Shown: piece after piece, positions 1 to 9,809 of the stretch
How the letters are laid out: every line of letters starts with the position of its first letter
How positions within the stretch are numbered: the first letter of the stretch is position 1
DNA from: JAEUMD01 sp937950105
GTDB taxonomy: Bacteria > Pseudomonadota > Alphaproteobacteria > Rhizobiales > Hyphomicrobiaceae
NCBI GenBank assembly: GCA_036821845.1
Contig: DAISIT010000033.1
Span: forward strand, 1 to 31,293
Direction of reading: 5' to 3'
DNA length: 31,293 nt
Made by a program: the position numbers and the translations under genes
Notes under the pieces: model-generated
Seen by the model: the letters and a program-made list of their open reading frames with translations, nothing else
Database searches by the model: none
Told to the model about the DNA's origin: nothing

Positions 1-947
1 ACCTGTGGACGCTGCCGATGTTCCACTGCAACGGCTGGTGCTTCCCGTGGACGCTCGCGGTCACCGCCGGCACCAGCATCTGCCTGCGCGCGGTCCGCGT
101 CGACGCCATCATGGATGCGATCCGCAAGGAGAAGGTGACGAACTTCTGCGGCGCACCGATCGTGCTCAACACCATCAACAACGCGCCGGCGCATCTGCGC
201 GAGGGCATCGCGCATCCGGTCAAGGCGATGGTCGCGGGGGCCGCGCCGCCCGCCGCCGTCATCGCCGGCATGGAGCGCATGGGCTGGGACGTGACGCACG
301 TCTACGGCCTCACCGAGTGCTACGGCCCGACCATGCTCAATGTCTGGCACGACAAGTGGAATGGGCTCGATCTCGACGCCAAGGCGACCATAAAGGCCCG
401 CCAGGGTGTGCGCGGGCCGATGCTCGAGGCTGTCATGGTGGCAAACCCCGAGACGATGCAGCCGGTGGCGCGCGACGGCAAGACGATCGGTGAGATCTTC
501 ATGCGCGGCAACAACCTGATGGCCGGCTACCTGAAGAACCCGAAGGCGACGGCAGAGGCGTTCGCCGGCGGCTGGTTCCACACCGGCGATCTCGCCGTCT
601 GGCACGAGGACGGTTACGTCGAGATCAAGGACCGCTCGAAGGACATCATCATTTCGGGAGGCGAGAACATTTCCTCGATCGAGGTGGAGGACGTGCTCTA
701 CAAGCACCCGGACGTGCTGGAAGCGGCCGTTGTGGCGCGCCCCGACGAGAAGTGGGGCGAGACGCCGTGCGCGTTCGTGACGCTGAAGGATGGCGCCACC
801 GCCACCGAGGCCGAGATCATGGCCTACTGCAAGTCGCACATGGCCGGCTTCAAGACGCCGAAGAGGGTGGTGTTCGGACCGCTGCCGAAGACGTCGACCG
901 GCAAGATCCAGAAGTTCATGCTGCGCGAGAAGGTGAAGGACCTGTGA
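1..947 (+). CDS. Acyl-CoA synthetase (AMP-forming), 3' part
   Basis: The reading frame is open from the first base (codons in phase with position 3), so the gene begins upstream and only the last 314 codons or so are present. The protein belongs to the AMP-dependent synthetase/ligase family, which activates a carboxylic acid with ATP and transfers it to CoA. Visible motifs are the PMFHCNGW segment typical of medium/long-chain acyl-CoA synthetases, the GLTECYGP motif, the HTGDLAVWHEDGYVEIKDRS adenylate-binding block, SGGENISSIEVED, and the C-terminal PKTSTGKIQKF with the catalytic lysine. The substrate cannot be fixed from this part; a fatty acid is likely. It faces the next, minus-strand gene with 44 bp between them. 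Confidence 0.93.
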   Translation, partial: LWTLPMFHCNGWCFPWTLAVTAGTSICLRAVRVDAIMDAIRKEKVTNFCGAPIVLNTINNAPAHLREGIAHPVKAMVAGAAPPAAVIAGMERMGWDVTHVYGLTECYGPTMLNVWHDKWNGLDLDAKATIKARQGVRGPMLEAVMVANPETMQPVARDGKTIGEIFMRGNNLMAGYLKNPKATAEAFAGGWFHTGDLAVWHEDGYVEIKDRSKDIIISGGENISSIEVEDVLYKHPDVLEAAVVARPDEKWGETPCAFVTLKDGATATEAEIMAYCKSHMAGFKTPKRVVFGPLPKTSTGKIQKFMLREKVKDL

Positions 948-991
948 TAACGGCATGCGCAGCCGGTCGCGAGGCGCGCGTCGGCCCGGTC

Positions 992-1297
992 CTATAGCCG
1001 TTCGATCAGGTGGGCGCGGATGACGATCTCGTCCTGCCCGAACTCTTTCTCCAAGGCGATGCGCAGTTCCTTCCACCAGGCGCGGTCGAGATGCTTGGTC
1101 ATGGTTTCGAGCACGATCACGTCGTCGTGCTCCTCGCGTCCGCCACTCTGCCAGCGACCTTCGGCGGGCGAGCGCGTGTAAGCGGTGATGCCGCCGAAGG
1201 TGTCGGTGAGCTTGCGCACCACCTGCTCGTAATAGGCGCGCGGAAACGGCTCGCCGTCGGCGTCCCTGAGCGGTAGCAGGGTCTGGATCAGATACAT
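992..1297 (-). CDS. Conserved-looking hypothetical protein, 101 aa
   Basis: I do not recognise the family. The protein is small, soluble, and alternates short hydrophobic strands with amphipathic helices, so a single alpha/beta domain (for example a ferredoxin-like dimeric barrel) is conceivable but unproven. It has no signal peptide and no cysteine. The ATG is preceded by GGAG with 6 nt spacing, which supports the start. It lies on the same strand as the small membrane protein upstream (28 bp gap) and may share its transcript. Codon use matches the neighbouring core genes. Confidence 0.72.
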   Translation of the reverse strand: MYLIQTLLPLRDADGEPFPRAYYEQVVRKLTDTFGGITAYTRSPAEGRWQSGGREEHDDVIVLETMTKHLDRAWWKELRIALEKEFGQDEIVIRAHLIERL

Positions 1298-1325
1298 GCG
1301 TGTCTCCGACTGGCCGGCACCGCAT

Positions 1326-1565
1326 TCAGGCGCGCGGCAGCCACCGATACACCCCGGCGATGTTGACGAGAAGCAATACGGCGTTCTGGATCAGCAGCGA
1401 CGGCTTGTCCTCCATCCAGCCATCGATCATCCAGGCGGTCGACGCGGCAATGAAAATGGCGAACCCGGCGACCGTGATGCGCGGCGACCAGTTGGCGGCG
1501 ACGAGGATTGCTGCCACGATCGTCAGCGCGGCAGCAATCAGCCGCAGGACTTCCAGCGGGCCCAT
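1326..1565 (-). CDS. Small integral membrane protein, 79 aa
   Basis: The protein has about three hydrophobic stretches (around residues 5-24, 28-46 and 57-73), with two tryptophan-rich joints, and ends in a short basic tail. It is therefore predicted to sit in the inner membrane. I chose the ATG at 1565 because it follows a strong GGAGG with 8 nt spacing; a longer frame beginning at 1589 would place that ribosome binding site inside the gene. No function is recognised. It lies between maeB and the 101-aa gene, all on the minus strand, 60 bp upstream of the end of maeB. Confidence 0.7.
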   Translation of the reverse strand: MGPLEVLRLIAAALTIVAAILVAANWSPRITVAGFAIFIAASTAWMIDGWMEDKPSLLIQNAVLLLVNIAGVYRWLPRA

Positions 1566-1627
1566 GTTACGAACCTCCGGCCGGAGCAATCGTTACCCGG
1601 CGGGGAAGTTCCATGACGCTCGCGCTC

Positions 1628-3898
1628 TCAGCGATTGACGTCGTAGGCGGCGAGCGCGGCGATGTTGACGATGTCCGTGTCGCGGGCGCCGAGCGAGCAG
1701 ATCTGTACGCTCTCGGACAAGCCCGTCAGCAGCGGGCCGATGATGGTGGCGCCGCCGAGTTCGCGCAGCATCTTGGTCGAGATCGAGGCGGCGTGGAAGG
1801 CCGGCATGATGAGCACGTTGGCCGTGTCGGAGAGCCGGCAGAACGGATAGAGCTTCATCAAGTCCTTGTTCAGCGCCACGTCGGCGGCCATGTCGCCGTC
1901 GTACTCGAAGTCGACGCCGCGCTCGTCCAGCATCGCGACCGCTTCTCGCACCTCGTCCGAGCGCTCGCCGCGCGGCTGCCCGAACGTCGAGTAGGCGAGG
2001 AAGGCGACGCGCGGCTCGATGCCGAAGTTGCGCGCCGCGCGCGCGGCTTCTTCGGCGATGTAGGCGAGCTGTTCGGCGGTCGGCAGGTTGTGGATCGAGG
2101 TGTCGGCGATGATCACCGCGCGACCGCGGATCAGCGCGAGCGTGATGCCGATGACGTTGCGCTCGGGCGCGGGATCGATGACGCGCATGACGTCGCGGTA
2201 GACGCTGGTCCAGTTGCGCGTCACGCCCGAGACCATGGCGTCGGCATAGCCATGTGCCACCATCAGTGCGGCGAACACGTTGCGCTCGTTGGTGACGAGG
2301 CGGAGGCAGTCGCGCTTGAGATACCCGCGCCGCTGCAGGCGCTTGTAGAGGTACTCGGTGAACTCCTCGGTGTAGGGTGACTTCCTCGTGTCGTAGAACT
2401 CGTACTCGGGCCGCATCGGCACGCCGAGTTCGCGGAAGTTCTGGCGCACGTTGTCCTCGGTGCCGACCAGCATCGGCAGACCGAAGCCCTGCGTGTAGAA
2501 GCTGTTTGCCGCGCGGATCACGGCGAGGTCTTCGCCCTCGGCGAAGATCACGCGCTTGGGATCCGACTTCACCTTCTCGAACGTCGATTGCAGCCAGCCG
2601 ACCAGCGGGTCGAGGCGGCCCTGCAGCCGGTGCACGTAGGCGTCCATGTCGATGATCGGCCGGCGGGCGACACCCGAATCCATCGCCGCGCGGGCGACGG
2701 CGGGAGCGACGTGCCAGATGATGCGCGGATCGAAGGCGCCCGGAATGATATAGTCGCGGCCGAACGACGGGCGCCGGCCGTGGAATGAGGAGGCGACCGA
2801 ATCCGGTACCGCGGCGCGCGCCAGCTCAGCGAGCGCACGGGCGGCCGCAACCTTCATCGCCTCGTTGATCGTCGACGCCTGAACGTCGAGGGCGCCACGG
2901 AAGATGAACGGGAAACAGAGGACGTTGTTGACCTGGTTGGGGTAGTCGGAGCGGCCGGTGGCGATGATGGCGTCATCGCGCGCGGCGAGCACCTCCTCCG
3001 GCGTGATCTCCGGCTCCGGATTGGCCATGGCGAAGATGATGGGGTTCTTCGCCATGCTCGCCGCCATCTCGCGGCTGACGATGCCACCCGCCGAAAGCCC
3101 GAGGAAGATGTCGGCGTCGACCATGATCTCGGCGAGTGTGCGCGCCTTCGTCTTCTGCGCGAACGGCTCCTTCCAGGGGTCCATCAGCTCCTTGCGGCCC
3201 TTGTAGACGACGCCCTTGATGTCGGAGACGAAGATGTTCTCGCGCTTCATGCCGAGGTGCACGAGCAGGTTGAGGCAGGCGAGCGCCGCCGCGCCCGCGC
3301 CCGAGCAGGCGAGCTTGACGTCCTCGATGCGCTTGCCGGCGACCTCGAGGCCGTTGAGGATCGCCGCGCCGACGACAATGGCCGTGCCGTGCTGATCGTC
3401 GTGGAACACCGGGATGTCGAGCAGCTCTTTCAGCCGGTCCTCGATGACGAAGCAGTCCGGAGCCCTGATGTCCTCGAGGTTGATGCCGCCGAACGACGGT
3501 CCGAGATAGCGCACCGAATTGATGAAGGCGTCGACGTCCTCGGTCGAGACCAGCAGGTCGATGGCGTCGATGTCGGCGAAGCGCTTGAACAGCACGCCCT
3601 TGCCTTCCATCACCGGCTTGGCCGCCAGCGCGCCGAGATTGCCGAGGCCGAGGATGGCGGTTCCGTTGGAAACTACGGCGACCATGTTGCCCTTGTTGGT
3701 GTAGTCGTAGGCGGTCTTGGGGTCGTCGGCGATGGCCCGCACCGGCACGGCCACGCCGGGCGAATAGGCCAGGGACAGGTCGCGCTGCGTGTCGAGCGGC
3801 TTGGTCGGCATGATCTCGAGCTTGCCGGGCTTGCCCTGGGCGTGGAACTGCAGGGCTTCCTCGGGGCGGAAACGGGCTTCCTTGAACCTGGTGGCCAT
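1628..3898 (-). CDS. maeB: NADP-dependent malic enzyme with C-terminal phosphotransacetylase-like domain
   Basis: The enzyme decarboxylates malate oxidatively to pyruvate with reduction of NAD(P), linking the TCA cycle to gluconeogenic and NADPH supply in the cytoplasm. The 756-residue length fits the large MaeB type. The N-terminal half shows the malic enzyme motifs SLAYSPGVAVPV and VFHDDQHGTAIV, and a GAGAAALA dinucleotide-binding loop. From about residue 430 onward the protein resembles phosphate acetyltransferase (KRVIFAEGEDLAVIRAANSF); in characterised MaeB proteins this domain is regulatory rather than catalytic. It is divergent from mutS, and the roughly 180 bp between them must hold both promoters. 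In alphaproteobacteria maeB commonly lies next to mutS, as here. Confidence 0.96.
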   Translation of the reverse strand: MATRFKEARFRPEEALQFHAQGKPGKLEIMPTKPLDTQRDLSLAYSPGVAVPVRAIADDPKTAYDYTNKGNMVAVVSNGTAILGLGNLGALAAKPVMEGKGVLFKRFADIDAIDLLVSTEDVDAFINSVRYLGPSFGGINLEDIRAPDCFVIEDRLKELLDIPVFHDDQHGTAIVVGAAILNGLEVAGKRIEDVKLACSGAGAAALACLNLLVHLGMKRENIFVSDIKGVVYKGRKELMDPWKEPFAQKTKARTLAEIMVDADIFLGLSAGGIVSREMAASMAKNPIIFAMANPEPEITPEEVLAARDDAIIATGRSDYPNQVNNVLCFPFIFRGALDVQASTINEAMKVAAARALAELARAAVPDSVASSFHGRRPSFGRDYIIPGAFDPRIIWHVAPAVARAAMDSGVARRPIIDMDAYVHRLQGRLDPLVGWLQSTFEKVKSDPKRVIFAEGEDLAVIRAANSFYTQGFGLPMLVGTEDNVRQNFRELGVPMRPEYEFYDTRKSPYTEEFTEYLYKRLQRRGYLKRDCLRLVTNERNVFAALMVAHGYADAMVSGVTRNWTSVYRDVMRVIDPAPERNVIGITLALIRGRAVIIADTSIHNLPTAEQLAYIAEEAARAARNFGIEPRVAFLAYSTFGQPRGERSDEVREAVAMLDERGVDFEYDGDMAADVALNKDLMKLYPFCRLSDTANVLIMPAFHAASISTKMLRELGGATIIGPLLTGLSESVQICSLGARDTDIVNIAALAAYDVNR

Positions 3899-4080
3899 GG
3901 CGGCGTGCTCGGACCTGTGCTTGAGATGTAAACGGAATTAACCTCGGACGCCGCGCGAGGGGGCAGCGGGCGGCCGGCGGCGGTCATGGGCCGGGGATGG
4001 GCTCGCCCGTTTCGATTTCCTTCGCGGCGAACCTGCTCTATGCGTTCCACCGACAGGTTGGCAACCGGATTTCAGTCGAT
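3899..4080. promoter_or_regulatory. Divergent maeB/mutS intergenic region
   Basis: This 182-bp region lies between the starts of two divergent genes, so promoters for both should be here. I could not identify convincing -35/-10 hexamers. The first half (around 3925-3945) is a little less GC-rich than its surroundings. If mutS starts at 3997 rather than 4081 the region shrinks to about 100 bp. Confidence 0.4.
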
Positions 4081-6990
4081 ATGGCACCGAGGAAGGGCCC
4101 GGCGCACGCGGCGGCGCAACAGGATGCGGAGGCGCCGGGGGACGGCGCGGCCGAGGCCGCCGGCTTTTCTGCGCACTATGCCCGCGCCGGGGCCGAGGAC
4201 CCGGCTGCGACCGCTGCCACACCGCCGGCGCTCTATTCCCCCGAGGCGATCGCCTCGGCCACGCCATCCATGGCGCAGTACCTGGAGATCAAGGCCGCCA
4301 ACCCGGACTGCATCCTCTGGTACCGGATGGGCGACTTCTACGAGCTGTTCTTCGAGGACGCGGTGGTCGCCTCGGAAGCACTCGGCATCGTGCTGACGAA
4401 GCGCGGCAAGCACCTCGGCGAGGACATCCGCATGTGCGGCGTGCCGATCCATCGCGCCGACGAGTATCTGCAACGTCTGATCCGCAAGGGCTTCCGCGTC
4501 GCCGTGTGCGAGCAGCTCGAGGACCCGGCGGAGGCGAGGAAGCGCGGCGCCAAGGCGGTCGTGCGCCGCGACGTGGTGCGGCTGGTCACGCCCGGCACGC
4601 TGACCGAGGAAACCCTGCTCGAAGCGGGCAAGCGCAACTACCTGACGGCGATCTTCCGTGCCCCTGGCGGCGACGGCGCGCTGCTCGGCTCGGCGGATCG
4701 CGTCGCTCTGGCCTCGCTCGACATCTCGACGGGCGAGTGCGAGATCGGCGAGACGAGCGGCGCCGACCTGCCGGGCGAGCTGGTGCGACTGTCGCCGGGC
4801 GAGCTACTGGCGACCGACGGGCTGCTGGCCGAGAGCGAGCTGCGCAAATGGATCGAGATTGCCGGCGCCGCGGCGACGCCGCTGCCAAACGCGCATTTCG
4901 ATAGTGTTTCGGGCGAGCGCGGGCTCAAGGCGCGGCTCGGCGTGACCGAACTCGGCGGTTTCGGCTCGTTCTCACGCACCGAGCTGGCGGCGGTCGGCGC
5001 GCTGCTCAAGTACGTGGACCTGACACAGCTCGGCAAGCAACCGGTATTGCGGCCTCCGCGCCGGACCGGAGCGAGCGCTGCGCTGCTGATCGACGCCGCC
5101 AGCCGCTCGAGCCTCGAACTGGTGCGCGCGACATCCGGCGGCAAGGACGGCAGCCTGCTCGCCGCCATCGATCGCACGGTGACGGGCGCGGGTGCGCGCG
5201 AACTGGCGAGCCGCCTCGCCGCGCCCTTACGCGACGCCAGCGAAATCCATGCCCGGCTCGATTGTGTCGGCTTTCTCGTCGAGGCGGAGCGGCTGCGCGC
5301 CGACCTGCGTGACGCACTGCGCAGCGCGCCGGACATCGCGCGCGCAGTGTCGCGCATCGCCTTCGGCCGCGGCGGCCCGCGTGATCTCGCAGCCGTGCGG
5401 GACGGCCTCGCCGCGGCCGAGACGGCTGCAGTGAAGCTGACCGCCGGAGTGGGCGCCATCGGTTTGCCTTCGGCGCTCGAAGATGTCGGTGCGCGGCTTG
5501 CCAAGGCGGCGGGTCCGCTGCAGTCGGAGCTGGCGGCGGCGCTGGTCGACGAGCCGCCGCATCTGCGCCGCGATGGCGGCTTCGTGCGCGCCGGCTATCG
5601 CGCCGCGCTCGACGAGGCGATCGAGTTGCGCGACGCCAGCCGCAACGTGATGGCGGCGCTCGAAGCGCGCTACGTCGAGGAAACCGGCGTCAAGTCGCTC
5701 AAGGTCCGCCACAACAACATCCTCGGTTTCTTCATCGAGGTGACCCAGCAGAACGCGAAGCCGCTCGTTTCGCCGCCGCTTTCCGACACGTTCCGGCATC
5801 GCCAGACCATGTCGAATGCGATGCGCTTCACCACCACAGAGCTGGTCGAAATCGAGGGTCGCATCGCGTCGGCCGCCGAGCGTGCCCTGGCCATCGAGCA
5901 GGAGGTTTTCGCGGAGCTGTCGGGCGCCATCGCGGCGAAGGAAGCGGACCTCGGCGCGATCTCGGCGGCACTCGCCGAACTGGATGTGGTCGCTGCTCTT
6001 GCAGAGCTCGCGCACAACGAAGGCTACGTGCGGCCCGAGATCGACGACAGCGATGCTTTCGAGATCATCGGCGGGCGCCATCCGGTGGTCGAGCAGGCGC
6101 TGGCCCAATCGCGCGCCGGCCCCTTCATCGACAATGATTGCGTGCTCGGTCGTCCGCGCGTGGAAGCACCCAGCGGCTTCGACGAGGGCAAGGACGCGCG
6201 CATCTGGATCGTCACCGGCCCTAACATGGCCGGCAAATCGACCTTTCTGCGCCAGAACGCCTTGATCGCGGTACTCGCGCAGATGGGCTCGTATGTACCG
6301 GCGCGCTCCGCGCACATCGGTATCGTCGATCGCCTGTTCTCACGTGTCGGCGCGGCCGACGACATCGCGCGCGGTCGCTCGACGTTCATGGTCGAGATGG
6401 TCGAGACGGCGGGCATCCTCAATCAGGCGACCGACCGCTCGCTCGTCATCCTCGACGAGATCGGGCGCGGCACGGCGACCTTCGACGGCCTCTCGATCGC
6501 GTGGGCGACGCTCGAATATCTGCACGACGTTTCGCGTTGCCGCGGACTGTTCGCCACGCACTATCACGAGCTGACGGCGCTCGAGGGTCGCCTGTCGGGC
6601 GTCGCCAACGTCACCGTCGACGTCAAGGAGTGGCACGACGAGATCGTCTTCCTGCACAAGGTGCGGGCCGGCGCGGCGGATCGCTCCTATGGCATCCAGG
6701 TCGCGAAGCTCGCCGGACTACCGGCCAAAGTGGTCGCTCGTGCGGGTGAGGTGTTGAAGCTTCTGGAAAAGGCCGACCGGCGCTCCGGAGGCACCGCGCC
6801 GCTCGACGAGTTGCCGCTGTTCGCCGCCGCGCGCCCGGTCAACCCCATTGCCGAAGCGCGCGGGCCGTCGCCCGTCGAAGACGCCCTCGGCGCCATCAAC
6901 CCCGACGAGCTGACGCCGAAGAAAGCGCTCGACGAGCTCTACCGTCTCAAGGGTCTGCTGCGGTCCGCGCGGACCTCTTCCACCAATTGA
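4081..6990 (+). CDS. mutS: DNA mismatch repair protein MutS
   Basis: MutS recognises mispaired bases and small loops and starts methyl-independent or MutL-dependent repair. The mismatch-binding domain begins near residue 64 and contains YRMGDFYELFFEDA with the Phe-x-Glu wedge. The ATPase shows Walker A GPNMAGKSTF (around residue 712), Walker B LVILDEIGRGTATFDG and the switch histidine region FATHYHELTAL. The end carries the dimerisation helix-turn-helix SYGIQVAKLAGLP and a short tail. The ATG at 4081 gives 969 residues; the frame is open further up to an ATG at 3997 (997 residues), but the intervening codons have poorer third-position GC, so I prefer 4081. The first 60 residues are low-complexity and Ala-rich. 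glnD follows within 14 bp. Confidence 0.95.
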   Translation: MAPRKGPAHAAAQQDAEAPGDGAAEAAGFSAHYARAGAEDPAATAATPPALYSPEAIASATPSMAQYLEIKAANPDCILWYRMGDFYELFFEDAVVASEALGIVLTKRGKHLGEDIRMCGVPIHRADEYLQRLIRKGFRVAVCEQLEDPAEARKRGAKAVVRRDVVRLVTPGTLTEETLLEAGKRNYLTAIFRAPGGDGALLGSADRVALASLDISTGECEIGETSGADLPGELVRLSPGELLATDGLLAESELRKWIEIAGAAATPLPNAHFDSVSGERGLKARLGVTELGGFGSFSRTELAAVGALLKYVDLTQLGKQPVLRPPRRTGASAALLIDAASRSSLELVRATSGGKDGSLLAAIDRTVTGAGARELASRLAAPLRDASEIHARLDCVGFLVEAERLRADLRDALRSAPDIARAVSRIAFGRGGPRDLAAVRDGLAAAETAAVKLTAGVGAIGLPSALEDVGARLAKAAGPLQSELAAALVDEPPHLRRDGGFVRAGYRAALDEAIELRDASRNVMAALEARYVEETGVKSLKVRHNNILGFFIEVTQQNAKPLVSPPLSDTFRHRQTMSNAMRFTTTELVEIEGRIASAAERALAIEQEVFAELSGAIAAKEADLGAISAALAELDVVAALAELAHNEGYVRPEIDDSDAFEIIGGRHPVVEQALAQSRAGPFIDNDCVLGRPRVEAPSGFDEGKDARIWIVTGPNMAGKSTFLRQNALIAVLAQMGSYVPARSAHIGIVDRLFSRVGAADDIARGRSTFMVEMVETAGILNQATDRSLVILDEIGRGTATFDGLSIAWATLEYLHDVSRCRGLFATHYHELTALEGRLSGVANVTVDVKEWHDEIVFLHKVRAGAADRSYGIQVAKLAGLPAKVVARAGEVLKLLEKADRRSGGTAPLDELPLFAAARPVNPIAEARGPSPVEDALGAINPDELTPKKALDELYRLKGLLRSARTSSTN

Positions 6991-7004
6991 GGGAGCGCAT
7001 CGGC

Positions 7005-9809
7005 ATGACGATTGCGGCCGAGGAGCCTATGCTGGCCGACATGAAGAATCTCGTCGACGTTTCTCCGCCCTGGTTCGATCCGCGCGCGCTGCGTCAGGAG
7101 CTGACGTCGATGTTCCTGTCGTCGGCGAGTGCCGCGGAGGCGCGCGGAGCGGTCGTCGAGCGGCTGAAGCAACTCGTCACCGACGCACGTGCCGGCGCCC
7201 TTTCCGGGCTGGAGCGGGACGGCGACGGGCGGCGCTGCGCCGCCGGCCTCTCGCACTTCCAGGACGAGCTGATTTGCCTCGTCTTCGACTACACGGTGAC
7301 GCACGTCTATCGCGCGACCAACCCGTCCGACGCCGAGCGCATGTCGATCGTCGCGACGGGTGGCTATGGTCGCGGACTGCTGGCGCCGGGTTCCGATATC
7401 GATCTGCTGTTCCTGCTGCCCTACAAGCAGACGCCGTGGGGCGAGAGCGTCGCCGAGTACATGCTCTATATTCTGTGGGATCTCGGCTTCAAGGTCGGCC
7501 ATGCCACGCGCAACGTCGACCAGTGCGTGAAGCTGTCGCTCGCCGATGTCACGATCCGCACCGCGATCCTCGACAGCCGGCTGATCCTCGGCGACGCGCA
7601 ATTGTTCGCCGAGCTGATCGGGCGCTTCCGCGAGGAGGTCGTGCGGGGGACCGGGCGGGCCTTTATCGACGCGAAAATGTCCGAGCGCGAGGAGCGTCAC
7701 CGGCGCACCGGCGAGTCGCGCTACAAGGTCGAGCCGAACATCAAGGATGGCAAGGGCGGTCTCAGGGACCTGCACACGCTGCACTGGCTGTCGAAGTATC
7801 TCTACGGTGACGGCGTGGAAGCGTCGACCATCGAGGCGGGAGTGTTCACGCGCAAGGAGGTCGACACTTTCGAGAAGTGCGAGGATTTTCTCTGGACCGT
7901 GCGCTGCTACCTGCACTTCCTCACCGGGCGCGCCGAGGAACGGCTCACATTCGATCTGCAGCCGGTGATGGCGGAACGGCTCGGCTACAAGAAGCACGCT
8001 GGCCTGCGCGCGGTCGAACGCTTCATGAAGCACTATTTCCTCGTCGCCAAGGATGTCGGTGATCTGACCACGATCCTGTGCAGTACGCTCGAGATCCAGC
8101 AGCTCAAGACCGCGCCGGGCCTCAATCGCCTGCTCAATCCGCTGTCCTGGCGTATGCGCCGCGAAGTCCGCCAGAAGACCGACTTCCGCATCGAGAACGA
8201 TCGCATCAACGTCTCCGACAAGGAGGTCTTCAAGCGCGATCCGGTCAACCTGATCCGCTTCTTTGCCCAGGCCGAGCACACCGACACGTATCTGCACCCG
8301 GATGCGCTGCGGCTGATCCGCGCCTCGCTGCCGATGGTCGATCACTCGCTGCGCATCAGTCCGGAAGCCAACCGCATCTTTCTCGAGTTGCTGACCGGCC
8401 GCACCAATCCGGAAGGCACGCTGCGCCGCATGAGCGAAGCTGGCGTGCTGGCGCGCTTCATCCCCGCCTATCGCCGCGTGGTCGGCATGATGCAGTTCAA
8501 CATGTACCACCACTACACGGTCGACGAGCATCTGATCCGGACCGTCGGCATGTTGACCAACATCGAGCGCGGTGGCGCCTCGGGCGAGCTTCCGCTGTCG
8601 AGCGAGATCGTCAACACCATCAAGAACCGCAAGGCGCTGTTCGTCGCCGCGTTCCTGCACGACATCGGCAAGGGCCGCGAGGAGGATCATTCCATCGTCG
8701 GCGCCCGCATCGCGCGTGAGGTGTGTCCACGTCTCGGCCTCACCGCCGGCGAGACGGAGACAGTCGCCTGGCTGATCGAGCAGCATCTGACGATGAGCAA
8801 CATCGCCCAGAGCCGCGACATCACCGACCCGAAGACCATTCGCGATTTCGCCGAGATCGTGCAGAGCCTCGAACGCCTCAAGCTACTGCTGCTGCTGACC
8901 GTCGCCGACATCCGCGCCGTCGGGCCCGGTACGTGGAACGGCTGGAAGGGCCAGTTGCTGCGCACGCTCTACTACGAGACCGAGGCGGTGCTCTCCGGTG
9001 GTCATGGCAAGCTCGGGCGCACCGAGCAGGTAGCGATGGCGCAGGAAGCGATGCGCGCGGCACTCACCGACTGGAGCCGCGAGCAGGTCGATCGCCAGAT
9101 CGAGCGCTTCTACACGGATTATTGGCTGCGCTACGAACCGCGCCAGCAGGCCGAGCATGCGCGACTCATGCAGCGCGCGAGCGACAAGGGCGAGAAGCTC
9201 GCCATCGACTTCAAGAGCGATGCCTTCACGGCCATTACCGAGCTGACGATCTTCGCGCCGAACCATCCGCGTCTGCTGTCGCTGTTCGCGGGTGCGTGCG
9301 CGGCGGCGGGCGCCAACATCGTCGGCGCGCACATCACCACGACGCGCGACGGCTTCGCGCTCGATACTTTCCTGCTGCAGCGCGAGTTCAAGGACGACGA
9401 GGACGAGGAGCGCCGCGTGCGCCGTATAGGTCAGACCATCGAGAAGCTGCTGAAGGGCGAGGCGCGTCTGAAGTCGCTGCTGTCGAAGCGCCGCCCGGTA
9501 GAGCGGCGCATCGAGGCTTTCACGGTGGCCCCCGAGGTCATCATCAACAACATGCTGTCGGACCAGTTCACCGTCATCGAGGTGGCAGGGCGTGACCGTC
9601 CGGGCCTGCTGTATGACCTGACCAGCACGCTGTCGGATCTGAATCTCGACATCTCGTCGGCGCACATCACCACGTTCGGCGAGAAGGCGGTCGACGTGTT
9701 CTACGTCACCGACCTGACGGCCAAGAAGATCACCAGTGAGCCGCGCCAGAAGTCGATCGAGGAAAAGCTGATCGCCGTCCTCGCGGTGACCGACGAGGCC
9801 GACGCATGA
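7005..9809 (+). CDS. glnD: Bifunctional PII uridylyltransferase/uridylyl-removing enzyme
   Basis: GlnD senses glutamine and uridylylates or deuridylylates PII proteins, controlling nitrogen assimilation. The N-terminal nucleotidyltransferase domain shows GGYGRGLLAPGSDIDLLFL with its metal-binding aspartates (about residues 119-137). The HD hydrolase domain shows FLHDIGKGREEDHS (about 550-563). Two ACT domains close the protein (around 740-820 and 850-925), the second starting near FTVIEVAGRDRPGLLYDLT. I chose the ATG at 7005 because GAGGGAG (6989-6995) sits 9 nt upstream, overlapping the mutS stop; a TTG at 6987 is an in-frame alternative that adds six residues. The stop overlaps the murJ start, so translation of the two is probably coupled. 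Confidence 0.96.
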   Translation: MTIAAEEPMLADMKNLVDVSPPWFDPRALRQELTSMFLSSASAAEARGAVVERLKQLVTDARAGALSGLERDGDGRRCAAGLSHFQDELICLVFDYTVTHVYRATNPSDAERMSIVATGGYGRGLLAPGSDIDLLFLLPYKQTPWGESVAEYMLYILWDLGFKVGHATRNVDQCVKLSLADVTIRTAILDSRLILGDAQLFAELIGRFREEVVRGTGRAFIDAKMSEREERHRRTGESRYKVEPNIKDGKGGLRDLHTLHWLSKYLYGDGVEASTIEAGVFTRKEVDTFEKCEDFLWTVRCYLHFLTGRAEERLTFDLQPVMAERLGYKKHAGLRAVERFMKHYFLVAKDVGDLTTILCSTLEIQQLKTAPGLNRLLNPLSWRMRREVRQKTDFRIENDRINVSDKEVFKRDPVNLIRFFAQAEHTDTYLHPDALRLIRASLPMVDHSLRISPEANRIFLELLTGRTNPEGTLRRMSEAGVLARFIPAYRRVVGMMQFNMYHHYTVDEHLIRTVGMLTNIERGGASGELPLSSEIVNTIKNRKALFVAAFLHDIGKGREEDHSIVGARIAREVCPRLGLTAGETETVAWLIEQHLTMSNIAQSRDITDPKTIRDFAEIVQSLERLKLLLLLTVADIRAVGPGTWNGWKGQLLRTLYYETEAVLSGGHGKLGRTEQVAMAQEAMRAALTDWSREQVDRQIERFYTDYWLRYEPRQQAEHARLMQRASDKGEKLAIDFKSDAFTAITELTIFAPNHPRLLSLFAGACAAAGANIVGAHITTTRDGFALDTFLLQREFKDDEDEERRVRRIGQTIEKLLKGEARLKSLLSKRRPVERRIEAFTVAPEVIINNMLSDQFTVIEVAGRDRPGLLYDLTSTLSDLNLDISSAHITTFGEKAVDVFYVTDLTAKKITSEPRQKSIEEKLIAVLAVTDEADA

